Made by a program: the position numbers and the translations under genes
Assembly (NCBI GenBank): GCA_034675505.1
Contig: JAUCDD010000019.1
Location: forward strand, 1-64,000
DNA: 64,000 nt
Direction: 5' to 3'
Source: Melaminivora sp034675505
Lineage (GTDB): Bacteria; Pseudomonadota; Gammaproteobacteria; Burkholderiales; Burkholderiaceae_C
Notes under the pieces: model-generated
Database searches by the model: none
Seen by the model: only the letters and a program-made list of their open reading frames with translations
What the model was told of the DNA's origin: nothing
Shown: positions 30,770 through 38,099 of the stretch, piece after piece
Numbering within the stretch: the stretch's first letter is position 1
Layout: the number at the start of each line of letters is the position of its first letter

Positions 30770-30800
30770 GGGGCTTGTGCTTTGCGGCACAAGCCCCATT
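30770..30800 (+). terminator. hairpin between tig and clpP (terminator or attenuator)
   Basis: GGGGCTTGTGC (30770-30780) pairs perfectly with GCACAAGCCCC (30787-30797), loop TTTGCG, then ATTTCCTTT. It could end most tig transcripts. The same bases also hold CTTGTG, a 13-base gap and CCCCATTT, a sigma32-like promoter for clpP. Confidence 0.5.
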
Positions 30801-30848
30801 TCCTTTGGGGGCGAGCAGCCCCCGAACTGCACAACAATGGAGAACCAC

Positions 30849-31457
30849 ATGAGCGCTCTGGACACCCAGGCCCTGGGCATGATCCCCATGGTCATCGAGC
30901 AATCGGGCCGCGGCGAGCGGTCCTACGACATCTATTCGCGCCTGCTCAAGGAGCGCGTGATCTTCCTGGTCGGCGAGGTCAACGACCAGACGGCCAACCT
31001 GGTGGTGGCGCAGCTTTTGTTCCTGGAGAGCGAGAACCCGGACAAGGACATCTCGTTCTACATCAACTCCCCGGGCGGCAGCGTGACGGCCGGCATGGCC
31101 ATCTACGACACCATGCAGTTCATCAAGCCCGACGTGTCCACGCTGTGCTGCGGCTTTGCCGCCAGCATGGGCGCCTTCCTGCTGGCTGCCGGTGCCAAGG
31201 GCAAGCGCTTCTCGCTGCCCAACTCCAAGATCATGATCCACCAGGTGCTGGGCGGCGCACGCGGCCAGGCCACGGACATCGAGATCCATGCGCGCGACAT
31301 CCTGCGCACCAAGGACCAGATGAACCGCATCCTGGCCGAGCGCACCGGCCAGCCGCTGGAAAAAGTGAAGACCGATACCGAGCGCGATTACTTCATGACC
31401 GCCGACGAAGCCAAGAACTACGGCATCGTCGACCAGGTGATCAGCAAGCGGCCCTGA
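30849..31457 (+). CDS. clpP: ATP-dependent Clp protease proteolytic subunit
   Basis: 202 residues. Serine peptidase that forms a 14-mer barrel and degrades proteins fed by ClpX or ClpA. Catalytic Ser in GFAASMGAF near residue 106 and His in KIMIHQVLGG near 131; the active-site Asp follows in the DTERDYFMT region. ATG 30849 sits eight bases after GGAGA; the ATG at 30837 is too close to that site to be the start. clpX follows after a terminator. Confidence 0.97.
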   Translation: MSALDTQALGMIPMVIEQSGRGERSYDIYSRLLKERVIFLVGEVNDQTANLVVAQLLFLESENPDKDISFYINSPGGSVTAGMAIYDTMQFIKPDVSTLCCGFAASMGAFLLAAGAKGKRFSLPNSKIMIHQVLGGARGQATDIEIHARDILRTKDQMNRILAERTGQPLEKVKTDTERDYFMTADEAKNYGIVDQVISKRP

Positions 31458-31490
31458 GCGTCGCGCGCAGGCAGGAACCTGCGGCGAGAA

Positions 31491-31525
31491 GCGGCTTTTC
31501 CCGCGCGGGGAAGGCCGTTTTTATT
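31491..31525 (+). terminator. intrinsic terminator between clpP and clpX
   Basis: GCGGCTTTTCCC... pairs with GGGGAAGGCCGT through a G-U containing stem around GCGC, followed by a run TTTTTATTT at 31517-31525. A clear Rho-independent terminator shape. Confidence 0.75.
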
Positions 31526-31577
31526 TCGCTATCATCCCTGACAGCTCCAGTTCCATAGTCGCGAGGCACCCCTATCC

Positions 31578-32840
31578 ATGGCCGAGAAAAAAGGCTCATC
31601 CAGCGAGAAGACCCTGTACTGCTCCTTTTGCGGCAAGAGCCAGCACGAGGTGAAGAAGCTGATCGCCGGGCCGTCCGTGTTCATCTGCGACGAGTGCATC
31701 GACCTGTGCAACGAGATCATCCGCGACGAGCTGCCCGCCGATACGGCGCGCGAGGCGCGCGATGACCTGCCCGCACCCACCGAGATCAAGGCCAGCCTGG
31801 ACAGCTACGTGATCGGCCAGGAAAAGGCCAAGCGCACGCTGGCCGTGGCGGTCTACAACCACTACAAGCGCCTACGCCACAAGGACAAGGCCGGCAAGGA
31901 CGACGTCGAGCTGTCCAAGAGCAACATTCTCCTGATCGGCCCCACCGGCTCGGGCAAGACGCTGCTGGCGCAGACCCTGGCGCGCCAGCTGGACGTGCCC
32001 TTCGTGATGGCCGACGCCACCACGCTCACCGAAGCCGGCTACGTGGGCGAGGATGTCGAGAACATCATCAGCAAGCTGCTGCAAAGCTGCAACTACGACG
32101 TCGAGCGCGCCCAGCGCGGCATCGTCTATATCGACGAGATCGACAAGATCAGCAGGAAGAGCGACAACCCCAGCATCACCCGCGACGTCTCGGGCGAGGG
32201 CGTGCAGCAGGCGCTGCTCAAGCTGATCGAGGGCACCCTGGCCAGCGTGCCCCCGCAGGGCGGGCGCAAGCACCCCAACCAGGACTTCCTGCAGATCGAC
32301 ACGACCAACATCCTGTTCATTTGCGGCGGCGCCTTCGCCGGGCTGGACAAGGTCATCGAGGCGCGCACCGAAGCCTCGGGCATCGGCTTTGGCGCGACCG
32401 TCAAGGCCAAGTCCCAGCGCTCGCTGACCGAGCTGTTCCAGGACATCGAGCCCGAGGACCTGATCAAGTTCGGCCTGATTCCCGAGCTGGTCGGGCGCAT
32501 GCCGGTGGTCACGGCGCTGGCCGAGCTGGGCGAGGATGCGCTGGTGCAGATCCTGACCGAGCCCAAGAACGCGCTGGTCAAGCAGTACAGCAAGCTGCTG
32601 GCCATGGAAGGCGTGGACCTGGAGATCCGGGCTGGTGCGCTCAAGGCGATTGCCCGCAAGGCGATCGCCCGCAAGACCGGCGCGCGCGGCCTGCGCTCCA
32701 TCCTGGAGCACGCCTTGATCAGCACCATGTTCGACCTGCCCAACGCCGGCAATGTCGAGAAGGTGGTGGTGGACGAGTCCACGATCGAGGAAGGCAAGGC
32801 GCCGCTGCTGGTCTACCGCGAGGCCGCCAAGAAGGCCTGA
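31578..32840 (+). CDS. clpX: ATP-dependent Clp protease ATPase subunit ClpX
   Basis: 420 residues. Hexameric AAA+ unfoldase that recognises tagged proteins and feeds ClpP. N-terminal zinc-binding domain with Cys residues in CSFCGKS and CDECIDLC; Walker A GPTGSGKT near residue 120; Walker B IVYIDEIDKI; the pore loop GYVGEDVEN; sensor-2 region GARGLRSILE near the C-terminus. ATG 31578 begins MAEKKGSSSEKTLYCSFC, as expected. It is preceded by its own leader after a terminator, so separate control is possible. Confidence 0.98.
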   Translation: MAEKKGSSSEKTLYCSFCGKSQHEVKKLIAGPSVFICDECIDLCNEIIRDELPADTAREARDDLPAPTEIKASLDSYVIGQEKAKRTLAVAVYNHYKRLRHKDKAGKDDVELSKSNILLIGPTGSGKTLLAQTLARQLDVPFVMADATTLTEAGYVGEDVENIISKLLQSCNYDVERAQRGIVYIDEIDKISRKSDNPSITRDVSGEGVQQALLKLIEGTLASVPPQGGRKHPNQDFLQIDTTNILFICGGAFAGLDKVIEARTEASGIGFGATVKAKSQRSLTELFQDIEPEDLIKFGLIPELVGRMPVVTALAELGEDALVQILTEPKNALVKQYSKLLAMEGVDLEIRAGALKAIARKAIARKTGARGLRSILEHALISTMFDLPNAGNVEKVVVDESTIEEGKAPLLVYREAAKKA

Positions 32841-32843
32841 GAC

Positions 32844-33003
32844 GGCGTGAACGAGCCCCCACATGCCAGCCTGGAGCGCCACAAGCCGCCCGCCCGGCGC
32901 TGCAAATGCCCGCCGCAGCCCCCGCTGCGGCTGCGCTTGGCGCCTTGGCCGGACAGCCTGCGGCGCCCCTTTCGGGCACGCGGGATTCATCCACGCCTTC
33001 TGA
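32844..33003 (+). repeat. 160-bp dispersed repeat, copy A (upstream of lon)
   Basis: Runs from GGCGTGAACGAG to the CACGCCTTCTGA end and matches the stretch 40701-40860 over its whole length at roughly four bases in five, the best-kept part being CTTTCGGGC-n-CGCGGGATTCATCC. Both copies are 160 bases and both end a short distance before a gene. It has no clear gene of its own. Confidence 0.75.
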
Positions 33004-33052
33004 GCGCCTGCCGGCGCGAAGCTGGCAATTCCCGGCGCGCGGGCCGCACCGG

Positions 33053-33087
33053 GTTGAAAACATTCGCCCCTGGCTCATATGCCAGGG
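33053..33087 (+). promoter_or_regulatory. heat-shock (sigma32-like) promoter of lon with palindrome
   Basis: GTTGAAA at 33053-33059 is a perfect sigma32 -35 core; 13 bases later GCTCATAT resembles the CCCCATnT -10. CCCTGGC (33068-33074) and GCCAGGG (33081-33087) form a perfect 7-base inverted repeat over the -10 and start region, which might be an operator or a 5' leader hairpin. The lon ATG is 18 bases further on. Confidence 0.55.
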
Positions 33088-33105
33088 AGCTATTCGAGGA
33101 TTGCA

Positions 33106-35532
33106 ATGTCCGGATTCACTCCCCTGCCCGATACCCCCATCGACCTGCCGCTGCTGCCATTGCGCGACGTGGTGGTTTTCCCCCACATGGTGATTCCGCT
33201 GTTCGTCGGCCGTGCCAAGAGCATCAAGGCGCTGGAGCAGGCCATGGAGGCGGACAGGCGGCTCATGCTGGTGGCGCAGAAGACCGCGTCCAAGGACGAG
33301 CCGCAGGTGACCGACCTGTTCGAAGTCGGCTGCGTCTCCACCATCCTGCAGATGTTGAAGCTGCCTGACGGCACGGTGAAGGTGCTGGTCGAAGGCCAGC
33401 AGCGCGCCGCCGTGGTGCAGGTGCAGGACGACGAATCGCTGTTCACCGCCACCGTGCGCCCGCTGCCGCCGGCCGAGGCTGGCGCCACCAGCGAGATCGA
33501 GGCGCTGCGCCGCGCGGTGACGCAGCAGTTCGACCAGTACGTCAAGCTGAACAAGAAGATCCCCTCCGAGATCCTGACCTCCATCGCCAGCATCGACGAC
33601 GCCGGCCGCCTGGCCGACACCATTGCCGCCCACCTGCCGCTCAAGCTGGAGAACAAGCAGGTCGTTCTGGGCCTGGGCGACGTGCGCGAGCGGCTGGAGA
33701 GCCTGTTCGAGCAGCTCGAGCGCGAGGTGGACATCCTGAACGTGGACAAGCGCATCCGCGGCCGCGTCAAGCGCCAGATGGAGAAGAACCAGCGCGACTT
33801 CTACCTGAACGAACAGGTCAAGGCCATCCAGAAGGAACTGGGCGAGGGCGAGGAAGGTGCCGACCTGGAGGAGGTCGAGAAGAAGATCAAGGCGGCAAAG
33901 ATGCCCGCCGAGGCGCGCAAGAAGGCCGAAGCCGAGCTGAAGAAGCTCAAGCTCATGTCGCCGATGTCGGCCGAGGCCACGGTGGTGCGCAACTACATCG
34001 ACGTGCTGGCCGGCCTGCCCTGGAGCAAGAAAACCAAGGTGCGGCACGACCTGGCGCTGGCCGAGGGCGTGCTCAACGAGGACCACTACGGGCTGGAGAA
34101 GGTCAAGGACCGCATCCTCGAATACCTCGCGGTGCAGCAGCGCGTGGACAAGCTCAAGGCCCCGATCCTGTGCCTGGTCGGGCCGCCGGGCGTGGGCAAG
34201 ACCTCGCTGGGCCAGTCGATCGCCAAGGCCACGGGCCGCAAGTACGTGCGCATGGCCCTGGGCGGGATGCGCGACGAGGCCGAGATCCGTGGCCACCGGC
34301 GCACCTACATCGGTGCCATGCCGGGCAAGGTGCTGCAGAACCTGAGCAAGGCCGGCACGAGGAACCCGCTGTTCCTGCTCGACGAGATCGACAAGCTGGG
34401 CACCGACTTCCGGGGCGACCCGTCCAGTGCGCTGCTGGAAGTGCTGGACCCCGAGCAGAACCACAAGTTCGGCGACCACTACGTGGAGGTGGACTTCGAC
34501 CTGTCGGACGTGATGTTCGTGGCCACGTCCAACTCGATGAACATCCCGCCGGCGCTGCTGGACCGCATGGAGGTCATCCGCCTGTCGGGCTACACCGAGG
34601 ACGAGAAGACCAACATCGCGCTCAAGTACCTGCTGCCCAAGCAGATGGAGAACAACGGCGTGCAGGGCGGCGAGCTGGAAGTGAACGAGGCGGCGGTGCG
34701 CGACATCGTGCGCTACTACACGCGCGAGGCCGGCGTGCGCTCGCTGGAGCGCGAGCTGTCCAAGATCTGCCGCAAGGTCGTCAAGGCCATGCAGCTCAAG
34801 CAGGTGGCGGCCCCGGTGCAGGTGACGCCCGAGAACCTCCACGACTACCTGGGCGTGCGCAAATACACCTATGGCCGCGCCGAGCACGACAACCAGGTCG
34901 GCCAGGTGGTGGGCCTGGCCTGGACGGAAGTGGGCGGCGACCTGCTGACCATCGAGGTGGCGACCATGCCCGGCAAGGGAGTCATCACGCGCACCGGTTC
35001 GCTGGGCGACGTGATGAAGGAGTCGGTGGAGGCCGCGCGCACGGTGGTGCGCAGCCGCGCACGCCTGCTGGGCATCAAGGACGAGGCGTTCGAGAAGCGC
35101 GACCTGCACATCCACGTACCCGACGGCGCGACCCCCAAGGACGGACCGAGCGCGGGCGCGGCCATGACCACGGCCATCGTCTCGGCCCTCACCGGCATAC
35201 CCGTGCGCGCCGACGTGGCCATGACGGGCGAGATCACGCTGCGCGGCGAGGTCACCGCCATCGGCGGCCTGAAGGAAAAGCTGCTGGCCGCGCTGCGCGG
35301 CGGCATCAAGACGGTGTTGATCCCCGAGGAGAACACCAAGGACCTGCAGGACATTCCGGACAACGTGAAGAGCGGCCTGCAGATTGTGCCCGTCAAGTGG
35401 ATCGACAAGGTGCTGGAGGTTGCACTGGAGCGCATGCCCTCGCCCCTGACCGACGAGGAAGTGGCAGCCCAGGCGGTGCCCGCGCCGGTTGCGGGCCCGC
35501 ACACCGCAGGGGCAGGGACGGCGCCCCATTGA
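33106..35532 (+). CDS. lon: ATP-dependent endopeptidase La (Lon protease)
   Basis: 808 residues. Cytosolic AAA+ serine protease that removes misfolded and regulatory proteins. N-terminal substrate domain (LLPLRDVVVFPHMVIPLFVGR), AAA+ module with Walker A GPPGVGKT and Walker B FLLDEIDKLG, and C-terminal peptidase with the catalytic Ser in PKDGPSAGAA near residue 682 and Lys near 725 in GGLKEK. ATG 33106 follows a GAGGA ribosome site. A heat-shock-like promoter lies directly upstream, as known for lon in other bacteria. The block tig-clpP-clpX-lon is conserved. Confidence 0.98.
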   Translation: MSGFTPLPDTPIDLPLLPLRDVVVFPHMVIPLFVGRAKSIKALEQAMEADRRLMLVAQKTASKDEPQVTDLFEVGCVSTILQMLKLPDGTVKVLVEGQQRAAVVQVQDDESLFTATVRPLPPAEAGATSEIEALRRAVTQQFDQYVKLNKKIPSEILTSIASIDDAGRLADTIAAHLPLKLENKQVVLGLGDVRERLESLFEQLEREVDILNVDKRIRGRVKRQMEKNQRDFYLNEQVKAIQKELGEGEEGADLEEVEKKIKAAKMPAEARKKAEAELKKLKLMSPMSAEATVVRNYIDVLAGLPWSKKTKVRHDLALAEGVLNEDHYGLEKVKDRILEYLAVQQRVDKLKAPILCLVGPPGVGKTSLGQSIAKATGRKYVRMALGGMRDEAEIRGHRRTYIGAMPGKVLQNLSKAGTRNPLFLLDEIDKLGTDFRGDPSSALLEVLDPEQNHKFGDHYVEVDFDLSDVMFVATSNSMNIPPALLDRMEVIRLSGYTEDEKTNIALKYLLPKQMENNGVQGGELEVNEAAVRDIVRYYTREAGVRSLERELSKICRKVVKAMQLKQVAAPVQVTPENLHDYLGVRKYTYGRAEHDNQVGQVVGLAWTEVGGDLLTIEVATMPGKGVITRTGSLGDVMKESVEAARTVVRSRARLLGIKDEAFEKRDLHIHVPDGATPKDGPSAGAAMTTAIVSALTGIPVRADVAMTGEITLRGEVTAIGGLKEKLLAALRGGIKTVLIPEENTKDLQDIPDNVKSGLQIVPVKWIDKVLEVALERMPSPLTDEEVAAQAVPAPVAGPHTAGAGTAPH

Positions 35533-35622
35533 GGCGCGCCGGCGGATTCGGAAGAATTTGACGCATTTGCCGGCGGGCGGCCGAAAATGCGTTAAACTTC
35601 GCTCCATCGATGCCAGGCGTTG

Positions 35623-35628
35623 TACAAT
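35623..35628 (+). promoter_or_regulatory. -10 element before the first tRNA-Gly
   Basis: TACAAT, 18 bases before the tRNA 5' end, is one base from TATAAT. No clear -35 was found at the usual distance (TTCGCT at 19 bases is weak). Inferred tRNA promoter. Confidence 0.4.
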
Positions 35629-35645
35629 GTGAGGCTTCGGTAAAT

Positions 35646-35721
35646 GCGGGAATAGCTCAGTTGGTAGAGCGCAACCTTGCCAAGGTTGAGGTCGTCGGTT
35701 TGAGACCGATTTCCCGCTCCA
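35646..35721 (+). tRNA. tRNA-Gly (GCC), first copy, with altered T-loop
   Basis: 76 nucleotides with CCA. Acceptor GCGGGAA pairs with TTCCCGC; anticodon loop TTGCCAA gives GCC. The T-loop reads TTTGAGA where the usual loop, and the second copy at 35995, read TTCGAGA, so the nearly invariant C56 is T. C56 normally pairs with G19 in the elbow. A real variant or a base error are both possible. Confidence 0.92.
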
Positions 35722-35729
35722 GTTGTAGG

Positions 35730-35758
35730 AAAAAGGGGTGCTGCGGCTCCCCTTTTTT
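35730..35758 (+). terminator. terminator after first tRNA-Gly
   Basis: AAAAGGGG pairs with CCCCTTTT around a loop with TGCTGCGGCT, ending in six Ts (35753-35758). Confidence 0.75.
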
Positions 35759-35775
35759 CGCGGTAGAGCGGTATT

Positions 35776-35849
35776 GGCGCGGTAGCAAAGCGGTTATGCG
35801 TCGGATTGCAAATCCGTTGAGGCCGGTTCGACTCCGGCCCGCGCCTCCA
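35776..35849 (+). tRNA. tRNA-Cys (GCA)
   Basis: 74 nucleotides with CCA. Acceptor GGCGCGG pairs with CCGCGCC; anticodon loop TTGCAAA gives GCA; T-arm GCCGGTTCGACTCCGGC. An 8-base stem (CCCTGCAG with CTGCAGGG, 35856-35885) follows, without a T-run. Confidence 0.97.
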
Positions 35850-35994
35850 GTTCTGCCCTGCAGTGAATGCGTTCAGTCTGCAGGGTGCGGTTGGCAGGAA
35901 ATTTTGCCGGGTTTGCAAAAAATCGGCAAAAATGAATGCTAGAATTTCAGTCTTTCCACGGCACTGACGCGAAAGCGGAAATGCAGGAAAGCAT

Positions 35995-36070
35995 GCGGGA
36001 ATAGCTCAGTTGGTAGAGCGCAACCTTGCCAAGGTTGAGGTCGTCGGTTCGAGACCGATTTCCCGCTCCA
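35995..36070 (+). tRNA. tRNA-Gly (GCC), second copy
   Basis: 76 nucleotides with CCA, identical to the copy at 35646 apart from the normal TTCGAGA T-loop. A possible -10, TAGAAT, lies at 35940-35945. Confidence 0.97.
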
Positions 36071-36077
36071 GTTACGC

Positions 36078-36106
36078 AAAAGGGAAGCCCAGGCTTCCCT
36101 TTTTCT
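36078..36106 (+). terminator. intrinsic terminator after second tRNA-Gly
   Basis: AGGGAAGCC (36081-36089) pairs with GGCTTCCCT (36092-36100); flanking AAA and TTT extend the stem, and TTTTTC follows. A good Rho-independent terminator. Confidence 0.85.
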
Positions 36107-36203
36107 TTGGCCGTGCGCAGCCGCCGTCAGCCCACCTGGCGGCATTGCGCACCAGGCCCGGCGCGGTTACGCTGGCCACTGCCGGCCTGCACTGCAGGCC
36201 AGC

Positions 36204-36296
36204 GCCCCGGTGGTGAAATTGGTAGACACTGCGGACTTAAAATCCGCCGCTTTCCTGTAAAGGGGCGTGCCGGTTCAATCCCGGCCCGGGGCACCA
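36204..36296 (+). tRNA. tRNA-Leu (UAA)
   Basis: 93 nucleotides with CCA. Acceptor GCCCCGG pairs with CCGGGGC; anticodon stem GCGGA with TCCGC and loop CTTAAAA, anticodon TAA; long class II variable arm (CGCTTTCCTGTAAAGGGGCG); T-arm CCGGTTCAATCCCGG. It lies only 11 bases before the next protein gene. Confidence 0.96.
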
Positions 36297-36307
36297 CTGG
36301 AATCCAC

Positions 36308-36940
36308 ATGTCAAATTACAACGCTCCTTTCGAAATCCACGTCCACGGCCAGGTTCCGCTGCGCCCCGAGGTGGACTTCAACCAGCTGCAGGACGCATTG
36401 AAGCCCCTGTGGACCTATGCCGGCGCCCGCTCGCTGGCCGATGGTGCGGAGAGCGCCTATGAAGACGAGCCCGGCATCGAGTTCGACCCCAAGGAGCGCA
36501 CCCTGCAGATGTGCTGGACCGTGCGCGGTGGCGAGGACTTCCGCCAGTCGCTGGACGACATGTGCATGGGGTTGAATGAACTGGCCGAGCAGGGCGCTGC
36601 CATCGAGGTCACCTTCTACGACACCGAGTTCGACGAGGAAGAGGCCGCCGACGAGGACGACGCGCGCGACGACTTCCTGCTGCTGTTCGTCGGCCCGACT
36701 CCTGCGGCGATCATGCAGGTGCAGCGCGACCTGCTGGTGCAGGACGTGGTGAACCTGATGGAGCGCCACTTCGACGGCGCCGAGCTGGGCGGCGTGGTCA
36801 GCGAGATCGACAAGCTGTTCTCCGAGCGCTTCGACGCGCTGGTCAGCTCGCTGGAGATTGGCAAGCCGCCCCGCGGCGCGGGCGGGGGCCCGGGCAGCGG
36901 CGGCCACGGCGGCGGACGCCGCCCGCGCCACCTCCACTGA
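36308..36940 (+). CDS. conserved hypothetical acidic protein
   Basis: 210 residues starting MSNYNAPFEIHVHGQVPLRP. It is acidic, with an acid stretch FDEEEAADEDDARDD at about 100-120, and ends in a Gly/Arg/His-rich tail (GAGGGPGSGGHGGGRRPRH). No catalytic motif recognised; it may belong to a Burkholderiales DUF family (I recall DUF6806, unverified). ATG 36308 fits the context: it is 11 bases after tRNA-Leu, leaving little room for a promoter, so it may be read through from the tRNA. Confidence 0.78.
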   Translation: MSNYNAPFEIHVHGQVPLRPEVDFNQLQDALKPLWTYAGARSLADGAESAYEDEPGIEFDPKERTLQMCWTVRGGEDFRQSLDDMCMGLNELAEQGAAIEVTFYDTEFDEEEAADEDDARDDFLLLFVGPTPAAIMQVQRDLLVQDVVNLMERHFDGAELGGVVSEIDKLFSERFDALVSSLEIGKPPRGAGGGPGSGGHGGGRRPRHLH

Positions 36941-36969
36941 GCACCGGGCTGCCGCTGCGCCAGCTGCGC

Positions 36970-37035
36970 TTGCTACAAACGATGTAGCTGGAAAACGCCT
37001 GCAGACGCCGGCTCCAGCCTGATTGGCCTCAAATG
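36970..37035 (+). repeat. dispersed hairpin repeat, copy 6
   Basis: TTGCTACAAACGATGTAGC, spacer, core GACGCCGGC, tail TTGGCCTCAAATG. The murI stop codon on the minus strand lies in its tail. Confidence 0.72.
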
Positions 37036-37880
37036 TGCAGGGTCTGCGCCTGGTGGCTCAGGCCCAGCCAGCGCTGGGCTGCGGCCTGCAAGGCGTCGGC
37101 CTGGCCGGTGGTGCACAGCCGCACCGTGCCGGCACGCGGCGGCGAGCCGGGAGCGCTGGCGCCGGCCGCCAGCAGGCGCCGCGTCTGGCGCGCCACGGCC
37201 GGGCCGGTGTCGATGATCTGTACCTGCGAGCCGACGAGGCCGTCGAGCAGCGGGCGCGCGAAGACATAGTGCGTGCAGCCCAGCACCAGCGTGTCGATCT
37301 CGCCCGGCTGGTTGCCAAAGCGCCCCAGCGCGCCGCTGTAGCGCGCGCACAGCGCGCGGATGCGGGCGGCCGCCGCCTCGGCCGGCAGCGCCTCGGCCGT
37401 GCTTTGCTCGATGGCGTGCGCCAGCCCGTCGCAGGCTTGTACCGAAAATTGCACACGTCCTTCATGCTCGCGGCGCAGGCGGGCAAAGCGGGCGCTGTCC
37501 ACCGTGCCGCGCGTGGCCAGCACGCCGACGCGGCCGGTACGCGTGCACTGCGCCGCCGGCTTCAGGGCCGGCTCGACGCCGATCACCGGCAGTGCGGGGG
37601 CGGCCGCGCGCAGCTGCTCCACCGCCGCCGCCGTCGCCGTATTGCAGGCCACCACCAGCGCCTTGATGCGGTGCTCGGCGCACAGCCAGCGGGCGATGGC
37701 CAGCGAGCGCTCGATCACGAAGGCGTCGCCCCTCTCGCCGTAGGGCGCGTGCCCGCTGTCGGCCAGGTAGACGAAATCCTCGTGCGGCAGCTCCTCGCGC
37801 AGCGCCGCCAGCACGCTCAGGCCGCCAACGCCGCTGTCGAACACGCCGATGGGCTGCTGCGGGGCGGGGGGCTGGATCAT
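37029..37880 (-). CDS. murI: glutamate racemase
   Basis: About 283 residues. Makes D-glutamate for peptidoglycan. Conserved motifs: GVFDSGVGGLSVL with the Asp-Ser pair, ADSGHAPYGER, VVACNTATAAA with the first catalytic Cys, and VLGCTHYVF with the second catalytic Cys. ATG 37880 precedes MIQPPAPQQPIGVFDSG. The stop codon falls inside repeat copy 6. It is convergent with the acidic hypothetical gene and divergent from ilvD. Confidence 0.95.
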   Translation of the reverse strand: MIQPPAPQQPIGVFDSGVGGLSVLAALREELPHEDFVYLADSGHAPYGERGDAFVIERSLAIARWLCAEHRIKALVVACNTATAAAVEQLRAAAPALPVIGVEPALKPAAQCTRTGRVGVLATRGTVDSARFARLRREHEGRVQFSVQACDGLAHAIEQSTAEALPAEAAAARIRALCARYSGALGRFGNQPGEIDTLVLGCTHYVFARPLLDGLVGSQVQIIDTGPAVARQTRRLLAAGASAPGSPPRAGTVRLCTTGQADALQAAAQRWLGLSHQAQTLHI

Positions 37881-38099
37881 GGGGAAGGCGCAAACGAAAG
37901 GGTGGGGCCGCGGGCGAAAGGGGCAGTATGCCCGGGTTGGCGCCGCCGTTCGGGCGCTGCGACATAATCGATTCGTCTGCCCACGCGCGGCCCACAAGGC
38001 CGCATCCGGGCGCGCCGGCCGCCTGCTCGCATCCCCCAGCCACAGCCGCCTGCCCCACTCCACCGTTTTGCCGTCCCGTTTTTCCGCGCAGGTACCCCG

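Noticed and set aside
32719..35607. A 962-codon open frame on the minus strand
   Set aside because: Antisense shadow of lon, with biased composition and no domain.
35646..36296. tRNA cluster considered as an integration site of an island
   Set aside because: No integrase, direct repeats or foreign-looking genes on either side.
37963..37968. CATAAT as -10 of an ilvD promoter
   Set aside because: The nearest -35-like motif is 20 bases away; too weak to annotate.
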